64,000 nt of DNA from Prosthecobacter sp. (GCA_017853885.1 JAFMIR010000002.1:124001-188000), one strand, 5' to 3'; counted from the stretch's first letter, positions 16,950 to 29,760 are shown. The notes: generated from the sequence alone by a model not told the origin. Numbers and translations: made by a program.

Positions 16950-17762
16950 GTGCAGACGATACTTTCATCTTGCAGACCTTTTGTTCATCTCTTGCGGATG
17001 ATCGCATTGGTGTTTTGCGCATCGCTTCTTACTCAATGTAACAGCGTGAAGAAAGCGGATGTTGTCGTTAGTGTGAAGCAGCAAATGCTAGGACTGTATG
17101 AGCAGGGGCAGCTGAAAAAAACCTACAAGATTTCGACGTCGAAATTTGGTCTTGGTGATCGTCCGGGCAGCAACTGCACACCAATTGGCCAGCACCAAGT
17201 GGTTGCCAAGATCGGTCACGGTCTACCTGCAGGTGCTGTGCTGAAAAGTCGTCGTTGGAATGGCGAGGTGCTTAAACCAAATGCGCCGGGCCGTGACCCA
17301 ATTGTTTCGCGCATTCTTTGGCTCAAAGGTAATGAGATCAACAATCGCAATGCTTTTGGACGTTATATCTACATTCATGGCACGCCAGAGGAGCGGCGAC
17401 TCGGCGAACCTGCCAGTTATGGTTGCATCCGTATGGGTATGAAGGATGTGGTGAATGTCTTCGAATGTGTCAATGTGGGTGCTAAGGTGCTTATTACTCA
17501 GGGGCCATTACCGATTAGCGAGAAGCCCATGAACAAAAAGAAAGATGACGATGATCGTCATGTGTTGTCCGTCCGCGTGGTCAGTTTGCAATCTGACGCC
17601 AAGGAGAGAGATCAAGCTGAAGCGAATGAAAAGATCAGAGAAAAATGGGGTCATGAAAAGACATTTTCAGCCAAGTCTTCTATTTCCTCGAAAAAGCGCA
17701 CGATAAAATCCAAGACGGCTTCGAAATTCACGAAGTCTGTTTCCAAAAAGTCTTCGGTGTAG
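16950..17762 (+). CDS. Lipoprotein L,D-transpeptidase (YkuD/ErfK type)
   Basis: 270 residues from GTG 16950; ATG 16998 (residue 17) is an alternative that leaves a compact signal, MIALVFCASLLTQC. Cys30 sits in a lipobox (LLTQC), so membrane anchoring is likely. The YkuD domain spans about 37-180, with His143 (YIYIHGTPEE) and Cys159 (SYGCIRM), so the active site looks complete. The C-terminal 90 residues are rich in Lys and Ser and low in complexity, perhaps binding teichoic-like or nucleic polyanions, but this is a guess. It acts in peptidoglycan cross-linking in the periplasm. It is convergent with the Dabb gene. Confidence 0.88.
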   Translation: MQTILSSCRPFVHLLRMIALVFCASLLTQCNSVKKADVVVSVKQQMLGLYEQGQLKKTYKISTSKFGLGDRPGSNCTPIGQHQVVAKIGHGLPAGAVLKSRRWNGEVLKPNAPGRDPIVSRILWLKGNEINNRNAFGRYIYIHGTPEERRLGEPASYGCIRMGMKDVVNVFECVNVGAKVLITQGPLPISEKPMNKKKDDDDRHVLSVRVVSLQSDAKERDQAEANEKIREKWGHEKTFSAKSSISSKKRTIKSKTASKFTKSVSKKSSV

Positions 17763-17776
17763 TGGGTGACAAGAAT

Positions 17777-17824
17777 GATTCCTTTGCCAACTGCCTACTT
17801 CCTTGATTGGCTGAAAAAGGAGTC
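17777..17824. terminator. Possible bidirectional terminator
   Basis: An imperfect inverted repeat (GATTCCTTT-GCCAA against TTGGC-AAAAAGGAGTC) lies between the two convergent stop codons at 17762 and 17833. The stem is interrupted by a few unpaired bases and no long T-run follows. Confidence 0.35.
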
Positions 17825-17832
17825 AATAAAGA

Positions 17833-18207
17833 CTATTTGTTAGCGATGTAATCAATCACGCACACTTTTTCGAGAAGTGGCTTTAGCTTGGAAACAAATG
17901 CTTGGTGCTCGGGGTGAGGCAGGTAGCTTTCGAGACCTGTCTTGTCAGCAAACGTGATCAAAAAGCAGTGGGTGAAACCATCGTTGAGACCTTCAGGGCT
18001 CACGTTGGTTCCCCATTCAAAGGCTTTTACTGTATCGATTTTGCCGGCCAAGTTGATGAAAGCCTTTTCAAGGTCTTGCACCTGTTCTGTGGAGGCAGTT
18101 TCTTTGAATTTAAAAAACACAACGTGGCGATATGGAGCGTCAACTGCAGTGGAAAACGTGGTCATTGTAAAAAGTAGGACGGCGATCAACAGAATGATTG
18201 ATTTCAT
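17833..18207 (-). CDS. Exported Dabb (stress-responsive A/B barrel) domain protein
   Basis: 124 residues from ATG 18207. The longer frame to 18246 would overlap the MFS gene end and adds only basic residues. A signal peptide (MKSIILLIAVLLFTMTTFSTA) precedes a Dabb ferredoxin-like domain: HVVFFKFKETASTEQVQDLE, FEWGTNVSPEGLNDGFTH and the HPEHQAFVSKLKPLLEKV end. Dabb proteins form dimers and have diverse or unknown roles. It lies 35 bases after the MFS gene on the same strand. Confidence 0.85.
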   Translation of the reverse strand: MKSIILLIAVLLFTMTTFSTAVDAPYRHVVFFKFKETASTEQVQDLEKAFINLAGKIDTVKAFEWGTNVSPEGLNDGFTHCFLITFADKTGLESYLPHPEHQAFVSKLKPLLEKVCVIDYIANK

Positions 18208-18242
18208 GCGGATTCGTAGACTTGCGTTGCGATTTCTACGCG

Positions 18243-19511
18243 TCAACCGACTTCAATGCGAAGCCTTGGTTCAGGGATACGGATCAGAATCAAGGTGGAG
18301 ATAAGTGCGAAGAAACCAGCGAGAGTTGCCACGAAGGGATATGACTGCGTTTGACGAAAAACGAGCCCACTTAAGATTGTGGCTAACAGCAAGGCCCAAA
18401 CGTTACAGAAGCCCAAAATCGCCTGATAAGTGGAGCGACGTTCTGCTGGACATAATTCAGCTGTGAGCGTCAGATCTCCCACTCGGTCGAGAAAGAGTCC
18501 AAAACCAAAAATGAAGTAGACCGCAGTAAAGCCGATGAAGGAGTCGGTGAAACAGGACCAAACACATAACCCCATGCATATAAGGCGGGAAAATATGAGC
18601 AGCACTTTGCCGCCGCTATGATAGCCTAACCACGCTGCAAGTAAGCTTCCAAGGATCGTGCCCACGTTTTGCATCGACACAAAGCGGCCGACATCTGCCT
18701 CCGCACGACCGGTGACTTTCAGTGCATGTAGGGTCAAAAATGAAACCAGCATGAGGTAGCCCATTCCCGTGAAACGTGAGGCGACCAGACGCAGCAGGTG
18801 CGGCTGTGCGGTCAGCATGTGGGGTAGCGAGCGCAGATAGCTCCAGTAAGAAGCGTGCTGTTTGGTGGACACATGCATGGAATCACCCACCTCTTTTATC
18901 GGCAGCTGTGAGAGCCAAGAGAGCATTAAAAAGCCGAATGCGATGAGATGCAGTACTGCATAGCCTTGATGCCCTGGCAGATGGGTTAGCACCTGGTGAA
19001 TCACCGCGCCCGCACCCATGCCAATCACCGCCTGCATGATGTAGCGGGCAGCCCAGCCGGCCGCACGGATACGCTCTGGCACCATGCGGGTGACCATTTC
19101 CATCCACGCCACCACGCCCACGCCGCCGACGAGGCCGCTCATCACAGGCGTTAGAACCACCACCGGCAGAATCCAGCCCTCTAAACGCTCCGCAAACCAC
19201 AGCACCAACCCCGCGATGAGATAGGGAAGCCGTTGCAGCAACCCAAAGCAAAGCACCCAGCTCTTGAAATGTGTCAGCCGCTCCACCTTGGGCGATACAA
19301 ACAAGCCCGCGAACGCGAACGTGGCGGCCAGCACTGCGGGCATGATCGAGATGATCAAAGGACTGCCATGCAGCGACTCGACCATTTTCGGCATCACCGT
19401 CTCCGGCTGCAAAAAAGCCACGCCACCCATGTATAGCCCGCCTTCGAGGCAGTGACAGACAAAATTACGCCTCACATGCTGATCATGATGAGTGTGCTTC
19501 GAAGCGGACAT
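18243..19511 (-). CDS. Major facilitator superfamily transporter
   Basis: 422 residues with about 12 hydrophobic segments, beginning after a His-rich cytosolic N-terminus (MSASKHTHHDQHVRRNF). The loop between helices 2 and 3 has the MFS-like basic pattern (SPKVERLTHFKSW), and the second half starts after a central loop at about 205-225. No signature residues show the substrate. The gene follows the prolyl oligopeptidase start region on the same strand (93 bases from the end of that gene) and precedes the Dabb gene, so these may share a transcript. Confidence 0.82.
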   Translation of the reverse strand: MSASKHTHHDQHVRRNFVCHCLEGGLYMGGVAFLQPETVMPKMVESLHGSPLIISIMPAVLAATFAFAGLFVSPKVERLTHFKSWVLCFGLLQRLPYLIAGLVLWFAERLEGWILPVVVLTPVMSGLVGGVGVVAWMEMVTRMVPERIRAAGWAARYIMQAVIGMGAGAVIHQVLTHLPGHQGYAVLHLIAFGFLMLSWLSQLPIKEVGDSMHVSTKQHASYWSYLRSLPHMLTAQPHLLRLVASRFTGMGYLMLVSFLTLHALKVTGRAEADVGRFVSMQNVGTILGSLLAAWLGYHSGGKVLLIFSRLICMGLCVWSCFTDSFIGFTAVYFIFGFGLFLDRVGDLTLTAELCPAERRSTYQAILGFCNVWALLLATILSGLVFRQTQSYPFVATLAGFFALISTLILIRIPEPRLRIEVG

Positions 19512-19604
19512 TGCGGGAAATGCTGGGCAGGGGAGAGTGAGAATCCTGCCTCAAGATGGCCGGAAGGAAAGCGATTCATCCGCTTTGCGCCTCGTGTCCT
19601 GACC

Positions 19605-21707
19605 TCAGGGCATGTTCAGATGCTTCACGAGGAATGCCCATTCATCGGCGGTCTTCTCAATCATCTTGCTCAAGGCCGTTCCCGCACCGTGACCGGCACT
19701 GGTTTCTATGCGGATAAGCGCCGGCGGGCCGTCTTTGGCTTGGTATTCTTGTAGGCGTGAACCGAACTTGAAGCTGTGGGCGGGCACCACACGGTCATCA
19801 TGATCGCTCGTTAGCACAAGTGTGGCCGGATATCGAGTGCCGGGCTTCAAATTGTGATACGGTGAGTATTGGAGCAGCGCCTTGAACTCCGCGCCGTTCT
19901 CCACGCTGCCGTAATCACTGCGCCAGCCCCAGCCGATGGTGAACTTCTCAAAGCGCAGCATGTCGAGCACGCCCACCGCAGGCAACGCGGCGGCATACAA
20001 CTCCGGACGCTGCGTCATGCACGCACCCACGAGCAGGCCGCCATTGCTGCCGCCTTGAATCGCGAGCTTGCCACTGCTGGTGTACTTGTTCGCGATGAGC
20101 CATTCGGCGGAAGCGATGAAGTCATCGAAGACGTTTTGCTTGCCCAGCCTCACGCCCGCCAGATGCCAGTCGCGACCGTATTCGCCGCCACCGCGCAGGT
20201 TCGGCATGGCAAACACACCGCCCATCTCCAGCCACACGGCCCTTGAGATAGAAAACGACGGCGTGAGGCTGATGCTGAAACCGCCGTAGCCGTAAAGCAG
20301 CGTCGGATTCGAGCCATCGAGCTTCAGCCCCTTCTTGTGAACGATGAACATCGGGACCTTCGTGCCATCCTTGCTGGTCACAAAGACCTGCTTCGTCTCA
20401 AACGCCGCTCCATCGAATTTCACGTCCGGTTTCCGCCAAAGCGTGCTTTCGCCGCTTTCGAGGTCCATGCGATAGATCGCGCCGGGCTCCGTGAAGCTCG
20501 TGAAGGTGTAAAACGTGCTTTTGTCCGTGCGATGACCTCCAAAGCCTCCCGCCGAACCGATGCCGTGCAGCTTCACCTCGCGGATGAGCTTTCCATACAT
20601 GTCGAAGCACTTCACCTCGGTCTTCGCATCGCGGAGATACTGGCAGAACATTTTGCCACCGACGGTGCTCACGTTCTCCAGCAGCACCTTTGGCACCTCC
20701 GGCACGATCACCCGCCAGTTGCCACGTTGTGGCTTGCGAATGTCGATGGCGATCACCTGGTAGCAGGTGGCATTCAAATCGGTGTGGAAGTAAAAAATCG
20801 GTCCTACGTTGTCGATGAACTCGTAACGGGCGTCGTAGTCGTTCAGCAACTCGACCACCGGCGCATCCGGCGCGATCTTTTTGTAGAAAAGCCGGTTCTT
20901 TGGCTCGGTGCCGAGCCACACGGGAATGATGAGATATTCACCATCCTCGGTCACATGCCCGCCAAAGCCCCACTTGGGCTCGTCTTGGCGTTCATAGACC
21001 AGAAGATCGTCTTTCTGGCTCGTGCCGAGTTTGTGGAAGTAGAGCTTATGAAACTCATTCTTGGCCGTGAGAGCCGCTCCGGGCTTCGGAGTATCGTATC
21101 GGGCATAAAAGAACCCGCTGCCATTTTTCAGCCACGAGATGCCGCTGAACTTCACCCATTGAATGACATCATCGAGGTCCTTGCCGCTGGCGATGTCGCG
21201 CACGCGAATGGTCGTCCAATCACTTCCCGCCTCGGAAACGCCGTAAGCGATGTGTTTGCCATCCTCACTCGGCTCGTAGTCGGTGAGTGAGGTGGTGCCG
21301 TCCTTCGACATCGCATTCGGATCGAGCAGCACAGCTGACTTCGCCTTCAGCGAGTCGGCTTTCATCAGCACGGACTGATTCTGCAACCCGCTGTTATACG
21401 AATAGAACCAGCGTCCACCACGCTCGAAGGGCATGCTGACGCGTTCGTAGTTCCACAGCTCTTTGAGTCTCGACTGAATCTCTGCCCGACGCGGCAGCTT
21501 CTCCAAGTAACCGAAGGTGACCTCATTTTGAGCCTTCACCCAGTTTTTGGTCTCCTCCGAGTTGTCGTCCTCCAGCCAGCGATACGGATCGGCGATCTTC
21601 ACCCCGTGCAGCGTCTCAACGACCTCGTCCTTTCGAGTTGCCGGGTAAGTCAAGGAATCAGCGGCAAGGGTGGAGACGGTCATGGTGAGCAAGACGAGCG
21701 AGCGCAT
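19605..21707 (-). CDS. Prolyl oligopeptidase family serine peptidase (S9A)
   Basis: 700 residues, the usual length. A short signal peptide (MRSLVLLTMTVSTLAA) suggests export to the periplasm. The beta-propeller domain occupies about 80-440 and the alpha/beta hydrolase domain flanks it. Catalytic residues are Ser554 (GGSNGG), Asp in SDHDDRVVP (about 637-638) and His673 (SAGHGAG). N-terminal DPYRWLEDDNSEETKNWV is diagnostic of S9A. The enzyme cuts short proline-containing peptides after Pro. Confidence 0.95.
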   Translation of the reverse strand: MRSLVLLTMTVSTLAADSLTYPATRKDEVVETLHGVKIADPYRWLEDDNSEETKNWVKAQNEVTFGYLEKLPRRAEIQSRLKELWNYERVSMPFERGGRWFYSYNSGLQNQSVLMKADSLKAKSAVLLDPNAMSKDGTTSLTDYEPSEDGKHIAYGVSEAGSDWTTIRVRDIASGKDLDDVIQWVKFSGISWLKNGSGFFYARYDTPKPGAALTAKNEFHKLYFHKLGTSQKDDLLVYERQDEPKWGFGGHVTEDGEYLIIPVWLGTEPKNRLFYKKIAPDAPVVELLNDYDARYEFIDNVGPIFYFHTDLNATCYQVIAIDIRKPQRGNWRVIVPEVPKVLLENVSTVGGKMFCQYLRDAKTEVKCFDMYGKLIREVKLHGIGSAGGFGGHRTDKSTFYTFTSFTEPGAIYRMDLESGESTLWRKPDVKFDGAAFETKQVFVTSKDGTKVPMFIVHKKGLKLDGSNPTLLYGYGGFSISLTPSFSISRAVWLEMGGVFAMPNLRGGGEYGRDWHLAGVRLGKQNVFDDFIASAEWLIANKYTSSGKLAIQGGSNGGLLVGACMTQRPELYAAALPAVGVLDMLRFEKFTIGWGWRSDYGSVENGAEFKALLQYSPYHNLKPGTRYPATLVLTSDHDDRVVPAHSFKFGSRLQEYQAKDGPPALIRIETSAGHGAGTALSKMIEKTADEWAFLVKHLNMP

Positions 21708-21744
21708 AAGCTAAGAGCCTCCATCACTGGCGGGGACTTATCAA

Positions 21745-21764
21745 CTCAGCGAATCCGCGCTGAG
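21745..21764. terminator. Hairpin after gyrA
   Basis: CTCAGCG and CGCTGAG form a perfect seven-base stem with a six-base loop, directly after the gyrA stop codon. There is no T-run on the minus strand, so it may be a Rho-assisted terminator or a 3' end stabiliser. Confidence 0.4.
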
Positions 21765-21770
21765 CCAGAA

Positions 21771-24389
21771 TCAGGTTTCAGGAGCCGAAGGCTCGTCAGA
21801 TTCAGCCACCAGTGGAGTTTCCGCAGTTACATCTTCCTCATCGGATATCACAGTGGCAACATCCTGAATTGTTTCGCCCTCATTGAGGGTCATTAGTTTG
21901 ACGCCTTGGGCGTTGCGGCCCGTTTCGCGAATCTGGCTGACCTTGATGCGCACACTCTGCCCCTTGCTGGTCATCAGCATGAGCTCATCGCTTTCCTTAA
22001 CTGCCAAAGCGGCTACGACCTTGCCTGTTTTTTCGGTGACATTCATCGTAGTGACCCCTTTGCCCCCCCGATTGGTGAGAAGACGGTATTCATCAAAGCT
22101 TGTGCGTTTGCCAAGACCATTCTCGCTAACAACCAAGACCATTGTATCTAGCTCATTCGTAATGCAACTGACCAGAAAGTCCTCTGCATCGAGCGTGATG
22201 CCGCGCACGCCAGCCGTTGCACGTCCGATAGGGCGCAGATTGGGAAACTCAGGATCGTGACCCGTTTCATGAAAGCGGGCACACATGCCTTCATGTGTGA
22301 CAAGACAAATCTCCTTGTTGCCATCAGTCAGAACTACATCGACCAAGTCATTTTTTTCATCGAGTTTAATGGCGATGATGCCATCCTTACGGTAGTTTTT
22401 AAACTCCTCTAAAGCTGTCTTTTTGACTGTGCCGTCTTTAGTGGCAAAAAGGACAAATTTGTCTGCAGCCCACATGGCTTCGTCCTCAGCTCCTTGGGCT
22501 TTCAGGATGAGCACGCTGGCGATTTTTTCCTCGGGGCGGAGGTTGAGCACGTTTTTGATGCTGCGGCCTTTGCCGGTGCGGGTGGCCTGCGGGATCTGAT
22601 AAACGCGCTCGACATACATGCGGCCCGTGTTCGTGAAGAAGAGCAGGAAATCGTGTAGCTGGGCGCTGAAGAGATGCTCGACGAAGTCGTCGGCGTCCTC
22701 CTCGCTCTGTGCCTCGCGGGTTTCCATGCCCTTCAGTCCCTTGCCGCCGCGGCCTTGTAGGCGGTATTCGGCTGTGGGCGTACGCTTGATGCTGCCCAAG
22801 TGCGTCATGGTGACGATGGCGGCCTCGTTCGGGATGAGGTCCACGCTTTCGATATCACCGGAGACCGCCTCGATGCGCGTGAGGCGCGGTGTGGCGTGCT
22901 TGGCCTTGATGACATTCAGCTCGTCTTTGATGATCGTGAGCACGCGGTGCTCGTTCGCGAGAATGTCGAGCAGGTCCTTGATGGTGGCGAGGATGGCGTC
23001 GTACTCGGACTTCACCTTGTCGCGCTCCATGCCGGTGAGCTGGTAGAGGCGGAGCTCGAGGATGTCATCAACCTGCTTGTCGGTGAAGACGTAGCGGCTG
23101 TCCTGGATGCTCGGCTGGCTGCGAATGAGGATGCCGAGCTGCTCAGCGGTGGTCACAGAGAAGCTGTAGGCCTTCAATCCGGCGCGGGCCTCGTCGCGGT
23201 TGTGGCTGTCGCGGATGATCTTGATGAAATGATCGAGGTGACCTAGCGCGAGGAGGAAAGCTTCGAGTTTTTCGGCCTGCACCTCGGCTTTGCCGAGCAG
23301 GAACTTCGTGCGGCGGATAATGACCTCACGGCGATGCTCGATGTAGCAGCCGATGGCGTCCTTGATGCCGAAAACGCGCGGACGATTCCCGTCGATGGCG
23401 AGCATGTGGACACTGAAGGAGGATTCCAGCTCAGTGTGCTTGTACAAATTGTTCAGCACCACCTGTGCACGCGCGTCTTTCTTCAAATCGACGACGAGGC
23501 GCGAGTTCTCATCGGACTCGTTTCGCACGCCGCTGATCTCCGGGATGATTTTTTCGTTCGCGAGCTCGGCGATCTTCTTTTCGAGCTCCGCGCGGTTCAC
23601 GTTGTAGGGGATCTCGGTGATGACGATTTGCTCGCGGTTACCGTTTTCGACGATTTCGGCTTGGCCGCGGATGCGCACGCTGCCGTGGCCAGTTTCCATG
23701 TATTCGCGGATGCCCGTGGTGCCCATGATGGTGCATCCCGTCGGGAAATCGGGGCCTTTGATGTGCGCCATGAGCTCCGGCGTGGTGATCGCTGGATTGT
23801 CGATCTGCGCGCAAACCGCATCGACGACCTCGCCGAGGTTGTGAGGCGGCATATTCGTCGCCATACCGACAGCGATGCCGGTGCCGCCATTGACGAGTAG
23901 GTTCGGAAAAGCTGCGGGGAAGACGGTGGGCTCGGTGAGACGTTCGTCGTAGTTCGGGACGAAATCGACCGTGTCCTTGTCCATGTCCTGCATCAAAGCG
24001 CCCCCGAGGTGCGTCATGCGAGCCTCCGTATAACGCATGGCCGCCGGAGGATCGCCTTCCACGCTACCGAAGTTCCCCTGCGGATCGATCAAGGTCTCCC
24101 GCATGGCCCATTCCTGCCCCATGTGCACCAGCGTCGGGTAAATGACCGCCTCGCCGTGTGGATGGTAGTTACCCGAGGTGTCACCCGCGATCTTGGCGCA
24201 CTTCACATGCTTCTTCGGCGGGTAGAGTGAAAGCTCATGCATCGCGTAAAGAATACGACGCTGGGAGGGTTTGAGACCGTCTCGGACATCCGGCAGGGCG
24301 CGGGAGATAATGACGGACATCGAGTAGTCGAGGAAGCTGTTCTTTACTTCGTCGGCGACCGAGATCGGGCGTGTGATGGAATCTTGCAT
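21771..24389 (-). CDS. gyrA: DNA gyrase subunit A
   Basis: 872 residues. It breaks and rejoins DNA and, with GyrB, introduces negative supercoils. The winged-helix/tower domain includes the catalytic Tyr120 ([11 protein letters not shown]). The C-terminal beta-pinwheel has the GyrA box, here QGRGGKG. The quinolone-determining region reads [11 protein letters not shown]: the positions matching E. coli Ser83 and Asp87 are Ala81 and Pro85. The C-terminus is acidic ([18 protein letters not shown]). It follows gyrB by 46 bases on the same strand, so both are likely cotranscribed. Confidence 0.98.
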   Translation of the reverse strand: MQDSITRPISVADEVKNSFLDYSMSVIISRALPDVRDGLKPSQRRILYAMHELSLYPPKKHVKCAKIAGDTSGNYHPHGEAVIYPTLVHMGQEWAMRETLIDPQGNFGSVEGDPPAAMRYTEARMTHLGGALMQDMDKDTVDFVPNYDERLTEPTVFPAAFPNLLVNGGTGIAVGMATNMPPHNLGEVVDAVCAQIDNPAITTPELMAHIKGPDFPTGCTIMGTTGIREYMETGHGSVRIRGQAEIVENGNREQIVITEIPYNVNRAELEKKIAELANEKIIPEISGVRNESDENSRLVVDLKKDARAQVVLNNLYKHTELESSFSVHMLAIDGNRPRVFGIKDAIGCYIEHRREVIIRRTKFLLGKAEVQAEKLEAFLLALGHLDHFIKIIRDSHNRDEARAGLKAYSFSVTTAEQLGILIRSQPSIQDSRYVFTDKQVDDILELRLYQLTGMERDKVKSEYDAILATIKDLLDILANEHRVLTIIKDELNVIKAKHATPRLTRIEAVSGDIESVDLIPNEAAIVTMTHLGSIKRTPTAEYRLQGRGGKGLKGMETREAQSEEDADDFVEHLFSAQLHDFLLFFTNTGRMYVERVYQIPQATRTGKGRSIKNVLNLRPEEKIASVLILKAQGAEDEAMWAADKFVLFATKDGTVKKTALEEFKNYRKDGIIAIKLDEKNDLVDVVLTDGNKEICLVTHEGMCARFHETGHDPEFPNLRPIGRATAGVRGITLDAEDFLVSCITNELDTMVLVVSENGLGKRTSFDEYRLLTNRGGKGVTTMNVTEKTGKVVAALAVKESDELMLMTSKGQSVRIKVSQIRETGRNAQGVKLMTLNEGETIQDVATVISDEEDVTAETPLVAESDEPSAPET

Positions 24390-24435
24390 CAGTGGAATCG
24401 GAAAAGGGTTACGTCAGGCGGTGGCTTGATCACGA

Positions 24436-27054
<2,619 letters not shown>

Positions 27055-27141
27055 TTAGGCTAGCAAGATGCCCCCTGTGGCAAAGGTTTTTTTTGGACTA
27101 AAAAATGAGTTTTTTGGGTCCTCATTGATTGATGTCAAATC

Positions 27142-27171
27142 TTGCTGCGTGGCATTTTCTCGTCATTTAAT
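27142..27171 (+). promoter_or_regulatory. Possible promoter for the ABC/TPR operon
   Basis: TTGCTG and TTTAAT are spaced by 18 bases. The -10 box ends only 17 bases before the ATG at 27189, which would give a very short leader, so the assignment is weak. Confidence 0.28.
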
Positions 27172-27188
27172 CCGCGTCAGCCATACGC

Positions 27189-28049
27189 ATGAGCGAAATC
27201 CCTCCGGCAGTTAGCGTCCGTCATCTCTCCAAGGTCTTCAAAGGCAACTTGGTGACGGGTCCATTCATGGCGGTGAAAGATGTGAGTTTTGAAGTGAAAG
27301 TGGGCGAGGTTTACGGACTCATCGGGCCAAATGGCAGCGGCAAATCGACTACGATGAAAGTCATACTAGGATTGCTCGCTCCCACGAAAGGGGATTCAAG
27401 CATTTTTGGCAAGTCGAGCACGGATGTAACAAGTCGTCGAGATGTGGGTTTTCTGCCTGAGAATCCATATTTCTACAAACACCTGACCGGCTTGGAGACA
27501 CTGCTTTTCTACGGACGCCTTTCTGGCCTGAGTGGAGCCAATCTCAAAGAGCGTGCGCAGGCCATGCTGAAGCTAACCGGGCTTGAATCGGCCGCAGATC
27601 GTCGTGTGGGAGGTTATTCCAAAGGCATGCTGCAACGTCTCGGACTAGCGCAGGCCTTGGTTCACGACCCACGGCTACTGGTGCTTGATGAGCCGACCGC
27701 TGGTGTCGATCCAGCTGGCTCGCGTAAAATTCGCGATCTCATCTTAGAAATGAAGCAGCGTGGCCTTACGGTGCTCGTCACCTCTCATCTACTGGAACAG
27801 ATGCAGGAGGTTTGTGACCGTGTAGGAATCATGGCGCATGGCAAAATGGTGCGTGAGGGACACCTCGATGCGCTCACCGCGGTCGAGAACCAGACTGAGA
27901 TTACCCTGGAGAACGCCAGTGAGGCTCTCCTTGCCCAAATCGAGCAGCTCGTGAAGGATAGCGGTGGTGACACGAGGCTGGTTAGCAGCGGCAAGCCGCG
28001 CAATACGCTCGAACGACTCTTCTTGGACGCCACGGAGGATAAATCATGA
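27189..28049 (+). CDS. ABC transporter ATP-binding protein (ABC-2 type)
   Basis: 286 residues. Walker A is GPNGSGKST, the signature is GGYSKGMLQRLGLAQAL, and Walker B is LLVLDEPTAGVDP, followed by the switch His in TSHLLEQM. The fold is that of ATPases that drive ABC-2 exporters such as those for drugs, lipids or NosF-like factors. Its stop overlaps the permease start (ATGA at 28046-28049), so the two are translationally coupled. The substrate is unknown. Confidence 0.93.
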   Translation: MSEIPPAVSVRHLSKVFKGNLVTGPFMAVKDVSFEVKVGEVYGLIGPNGSGKSTTMKVILGLLAPTKGDSSIFGKSSTDVTSRRDVGFLPENPYFYKHLTGLETLLFYGRLSGLSGANLKERAQAMLKLTGLESAADRRVGGYSKGMLQRLGLAQALVHDPRLLVLDEPTAGVDPAGSRKIRDLILEMKQRGLTVLVTSHLLEQMQEVCDRVGIMAHGKMVREGHLDALTAVENQTEITLENASEALLAQIEQLVKDSGGDTRLVSSGKPRNTLERLFLDATEDKS

Positions 28050-28954
28050 GTTCTGTCTTCAGACATTCGGATGGTCTTGGATTAAAAATCTCCCGTGTGT
28101 GGACGCTGGCGCACGCCACGTTCACTCAGCTCATCCGGATGAAGATCCTGTTTTTTCTGTTGTTCTTCTGCGTGCTGGTGGTGGGTTCAGGTTTTGCTTT
28201 CTCGGTCATCAATCCAGAGCAGCAGCTTGGCCTACTCAAAACTGTGTCGCTCGGCACATTGCAGATTTTCAGCCTCGTCATAGGCATTGTATCCACTGCT
28301 CTGCTGCTGCCGAAGGACATGGAGGACCGCACGCTTTACACGATTCTCTCCAAGCCGGTGCCCCGTTTCGAGTACCTTGTAGGTAAGCTGCTTGGTGTGC
28401 TGTTGCTCATTGGAGGTGGTTTGATCATCATGGATCTTGTGCTCAGCGTGGTCATCTACGCGAGGCAGGGCATGGTTATGCAGGAGACGCTGCGGGCGCT
28501 GGAATTTAACGGTCAGGCAAGTCCTGAGACCATGGAGCGTCTCAAAGGCATCGTGGCTAGGCAGGGCCTGACGTGGGAGATGCATTGGGCAGTGCTGGCA
28601 ATTTTCTTAAAAGCCGCTGTGGTCACCACTTTGGCACTGGTGTTAGCCTGCATTGCTAGTTCAACTCTTTTCACCATAGTTGTGGCTGTCTGCGCCGTTA
28701 TTATTGGCCATGGGGAGCATTTGCTACGCGAATTTTTTCTACATCCCTATCTGAGCGGACAGTTGGAGCGCTTTGCAGCACTTGCATTTGCAATGATTTT
28801 TCCGGACTTGTCACAGTTCGATATCGTGGATGGTGTTGTAGCTGGTGAATCAGTGCCCTTGTCCGCGGTGCTCGACATGGTTGGTTTAGCTACTCTTTAT
28901 GTTGGCGGGCACCTAACTATCGCGCATCTACTTTTCGTGGAGAAGGAATTATGA
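28046..28954 (+). CDS. ABC-2 type transporter permease
   Basis: 302 residues with about six hydrophobic segments: FFLLFFCVLVVGSGFAF, the segment around IFSLVIGIVSTALLL, VLLLIGGGLIIMDLVL, and further ones at about 185-235 and 275-295. The loop LLPKDMEDRTLYTILSKPVP is the usual cytosolic coupling region of NosY-like permeases. It overlaps the ATPase gene upstream and the TPR-like gene downstream by four bases each. Confidence 0.88.
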   Translation: MSSVFRHSDGLGLKISRVWTLAHATFTQLIRMKILFFLLFFCVLVVGSGFAFSVINPEQQLGLLKTVSLGTLQIFSLVIGIVSTALLLPKDMEDRTLYTILSKPVPRFEYLVGKLLGVLLLIGGGLIIMDLVLSVVIYARQGMVMQETLRALEFNGQASPETMERLKGIVARQGLTWEMHWAVLAIFLKAAVVTTLALVLACIASSTLFTIVVAVCAVIIGHGEHLLREFFLHPYLSGQLERFAALAFAMIFPDLSQFDIVDGVVAGESVPLSAVLDMVGLATLYVGGHLTIAHLLFVEKEL

Positions 28955-29760
28955 AGCGTAAATTCCAAACCTTGGCGATAATCCTGATTCTTGGCGTGAT
29001 GAAACTGCCACTAGAGCGGCGGGTGACATCTGAGTTACGAAGCATGAGGCTTATAGATGAGCCGATGTCTGTTGGAGCAGTGGAAAGCATGGGACAGAGT
29101 GGTCTTGCAGCAATATTCGGTGGGGTGCGGGGGCTGGTAGCCTGCATGTTGCAGCTCCGTGCTTACACTGAATTCAAACGTGTTAATTGGGCTCAGGTTG
29201 ACAGCCTGTATCGCATTGTGACGCGTCTGCAGCCACGCAATGCCAGCTACTGGGATGAAGCTGCATGGCACATGGCATACAACGCCGCTGGTTTCTATCT
29301 CTATAACCGAGACAAGAATTTGGATCGCAACGCTGAAATTCGCGGTCAACTCTATCACGAGCATGTTCAACGTGGCATCAATATCCTACTCGAAGGTCTG
29401 AAGTTTTCGCCTGAAAATCCGCGTTTGTGGGAACGGTTGGCCGATATTTACTTCCGGCGCAGCTACGACATGGCAAAAGCTGGTGACGCCTACTTGGAGG
29501 CCAGAAGGCATGGTGCCCCTGCGATCATGCTCCACATGGCCGCGTTTGCGTATGCACAGTCACCTCAGGATGTGGAAAGCCATCAGAAGGCTTACAAGAT
29601 TCTCAAAAGTGAATATGACAGAGGTATGAGAAGCCCTGGCATTATCGAACACATTAAAAACTTGGAGGGCTGGCTAGGCATCCCGGGAGGCTTGCGAATC
29701 AGGGACGCCATACCTCAGCCGAAAGCGCCTCAAAAAGTGCCCGGCCCACGCCTCAGATAG
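28951..29760 (+). CDS. TPR-like protein linked to the ABC-2 transporter
   Basis: 269 residues. An N-terminal hydrophobic segment (TLAIILILGVMKL) may anchor it. The rest is helical with TPR-like repeats: VDSLYRIVTRLQPRNASYWD, HVQRGINILLEGLKFSPENP and RLWERLADIYFRRSYDMAKA. It ends in a basic, Pro-rich tail. The ATGA overlap with the permease (28951-28954) makes it a likely accessory part of the same transporter. I do not know a named family. Confidence 0.75.
   Translation: MKRKFQTLAIILILGVMKLPLERRVTSELRSMRLIDEPMSVGAVESMGQSGLAAIFGGVRGLVACMLQLRAYTEFKRVNWAQVDSLYRIVTRLQPRNASYWDEAAWHMAYNAAGFYLYNRDKNLDRNAEIRGQLYHEHVQRGINILLEGLKFSPENPRLWERLADIYFRRSYDMAKAGDAYLEARRHGAPAIMLHMAAFAYAQSPQDVESHQKAYKILKSEYDRGMRSPGIIEHIKNLEGWLGIPGGLRIRDAIPQPKAPQKVPGPRLR

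Noticed and set aside
20337-21290. Long plus-strand frame opposite the prolyl oligopeptidase
   Set aside because: Antisense shadow of a gene with a full catalytic triad and diagnostic motifs.
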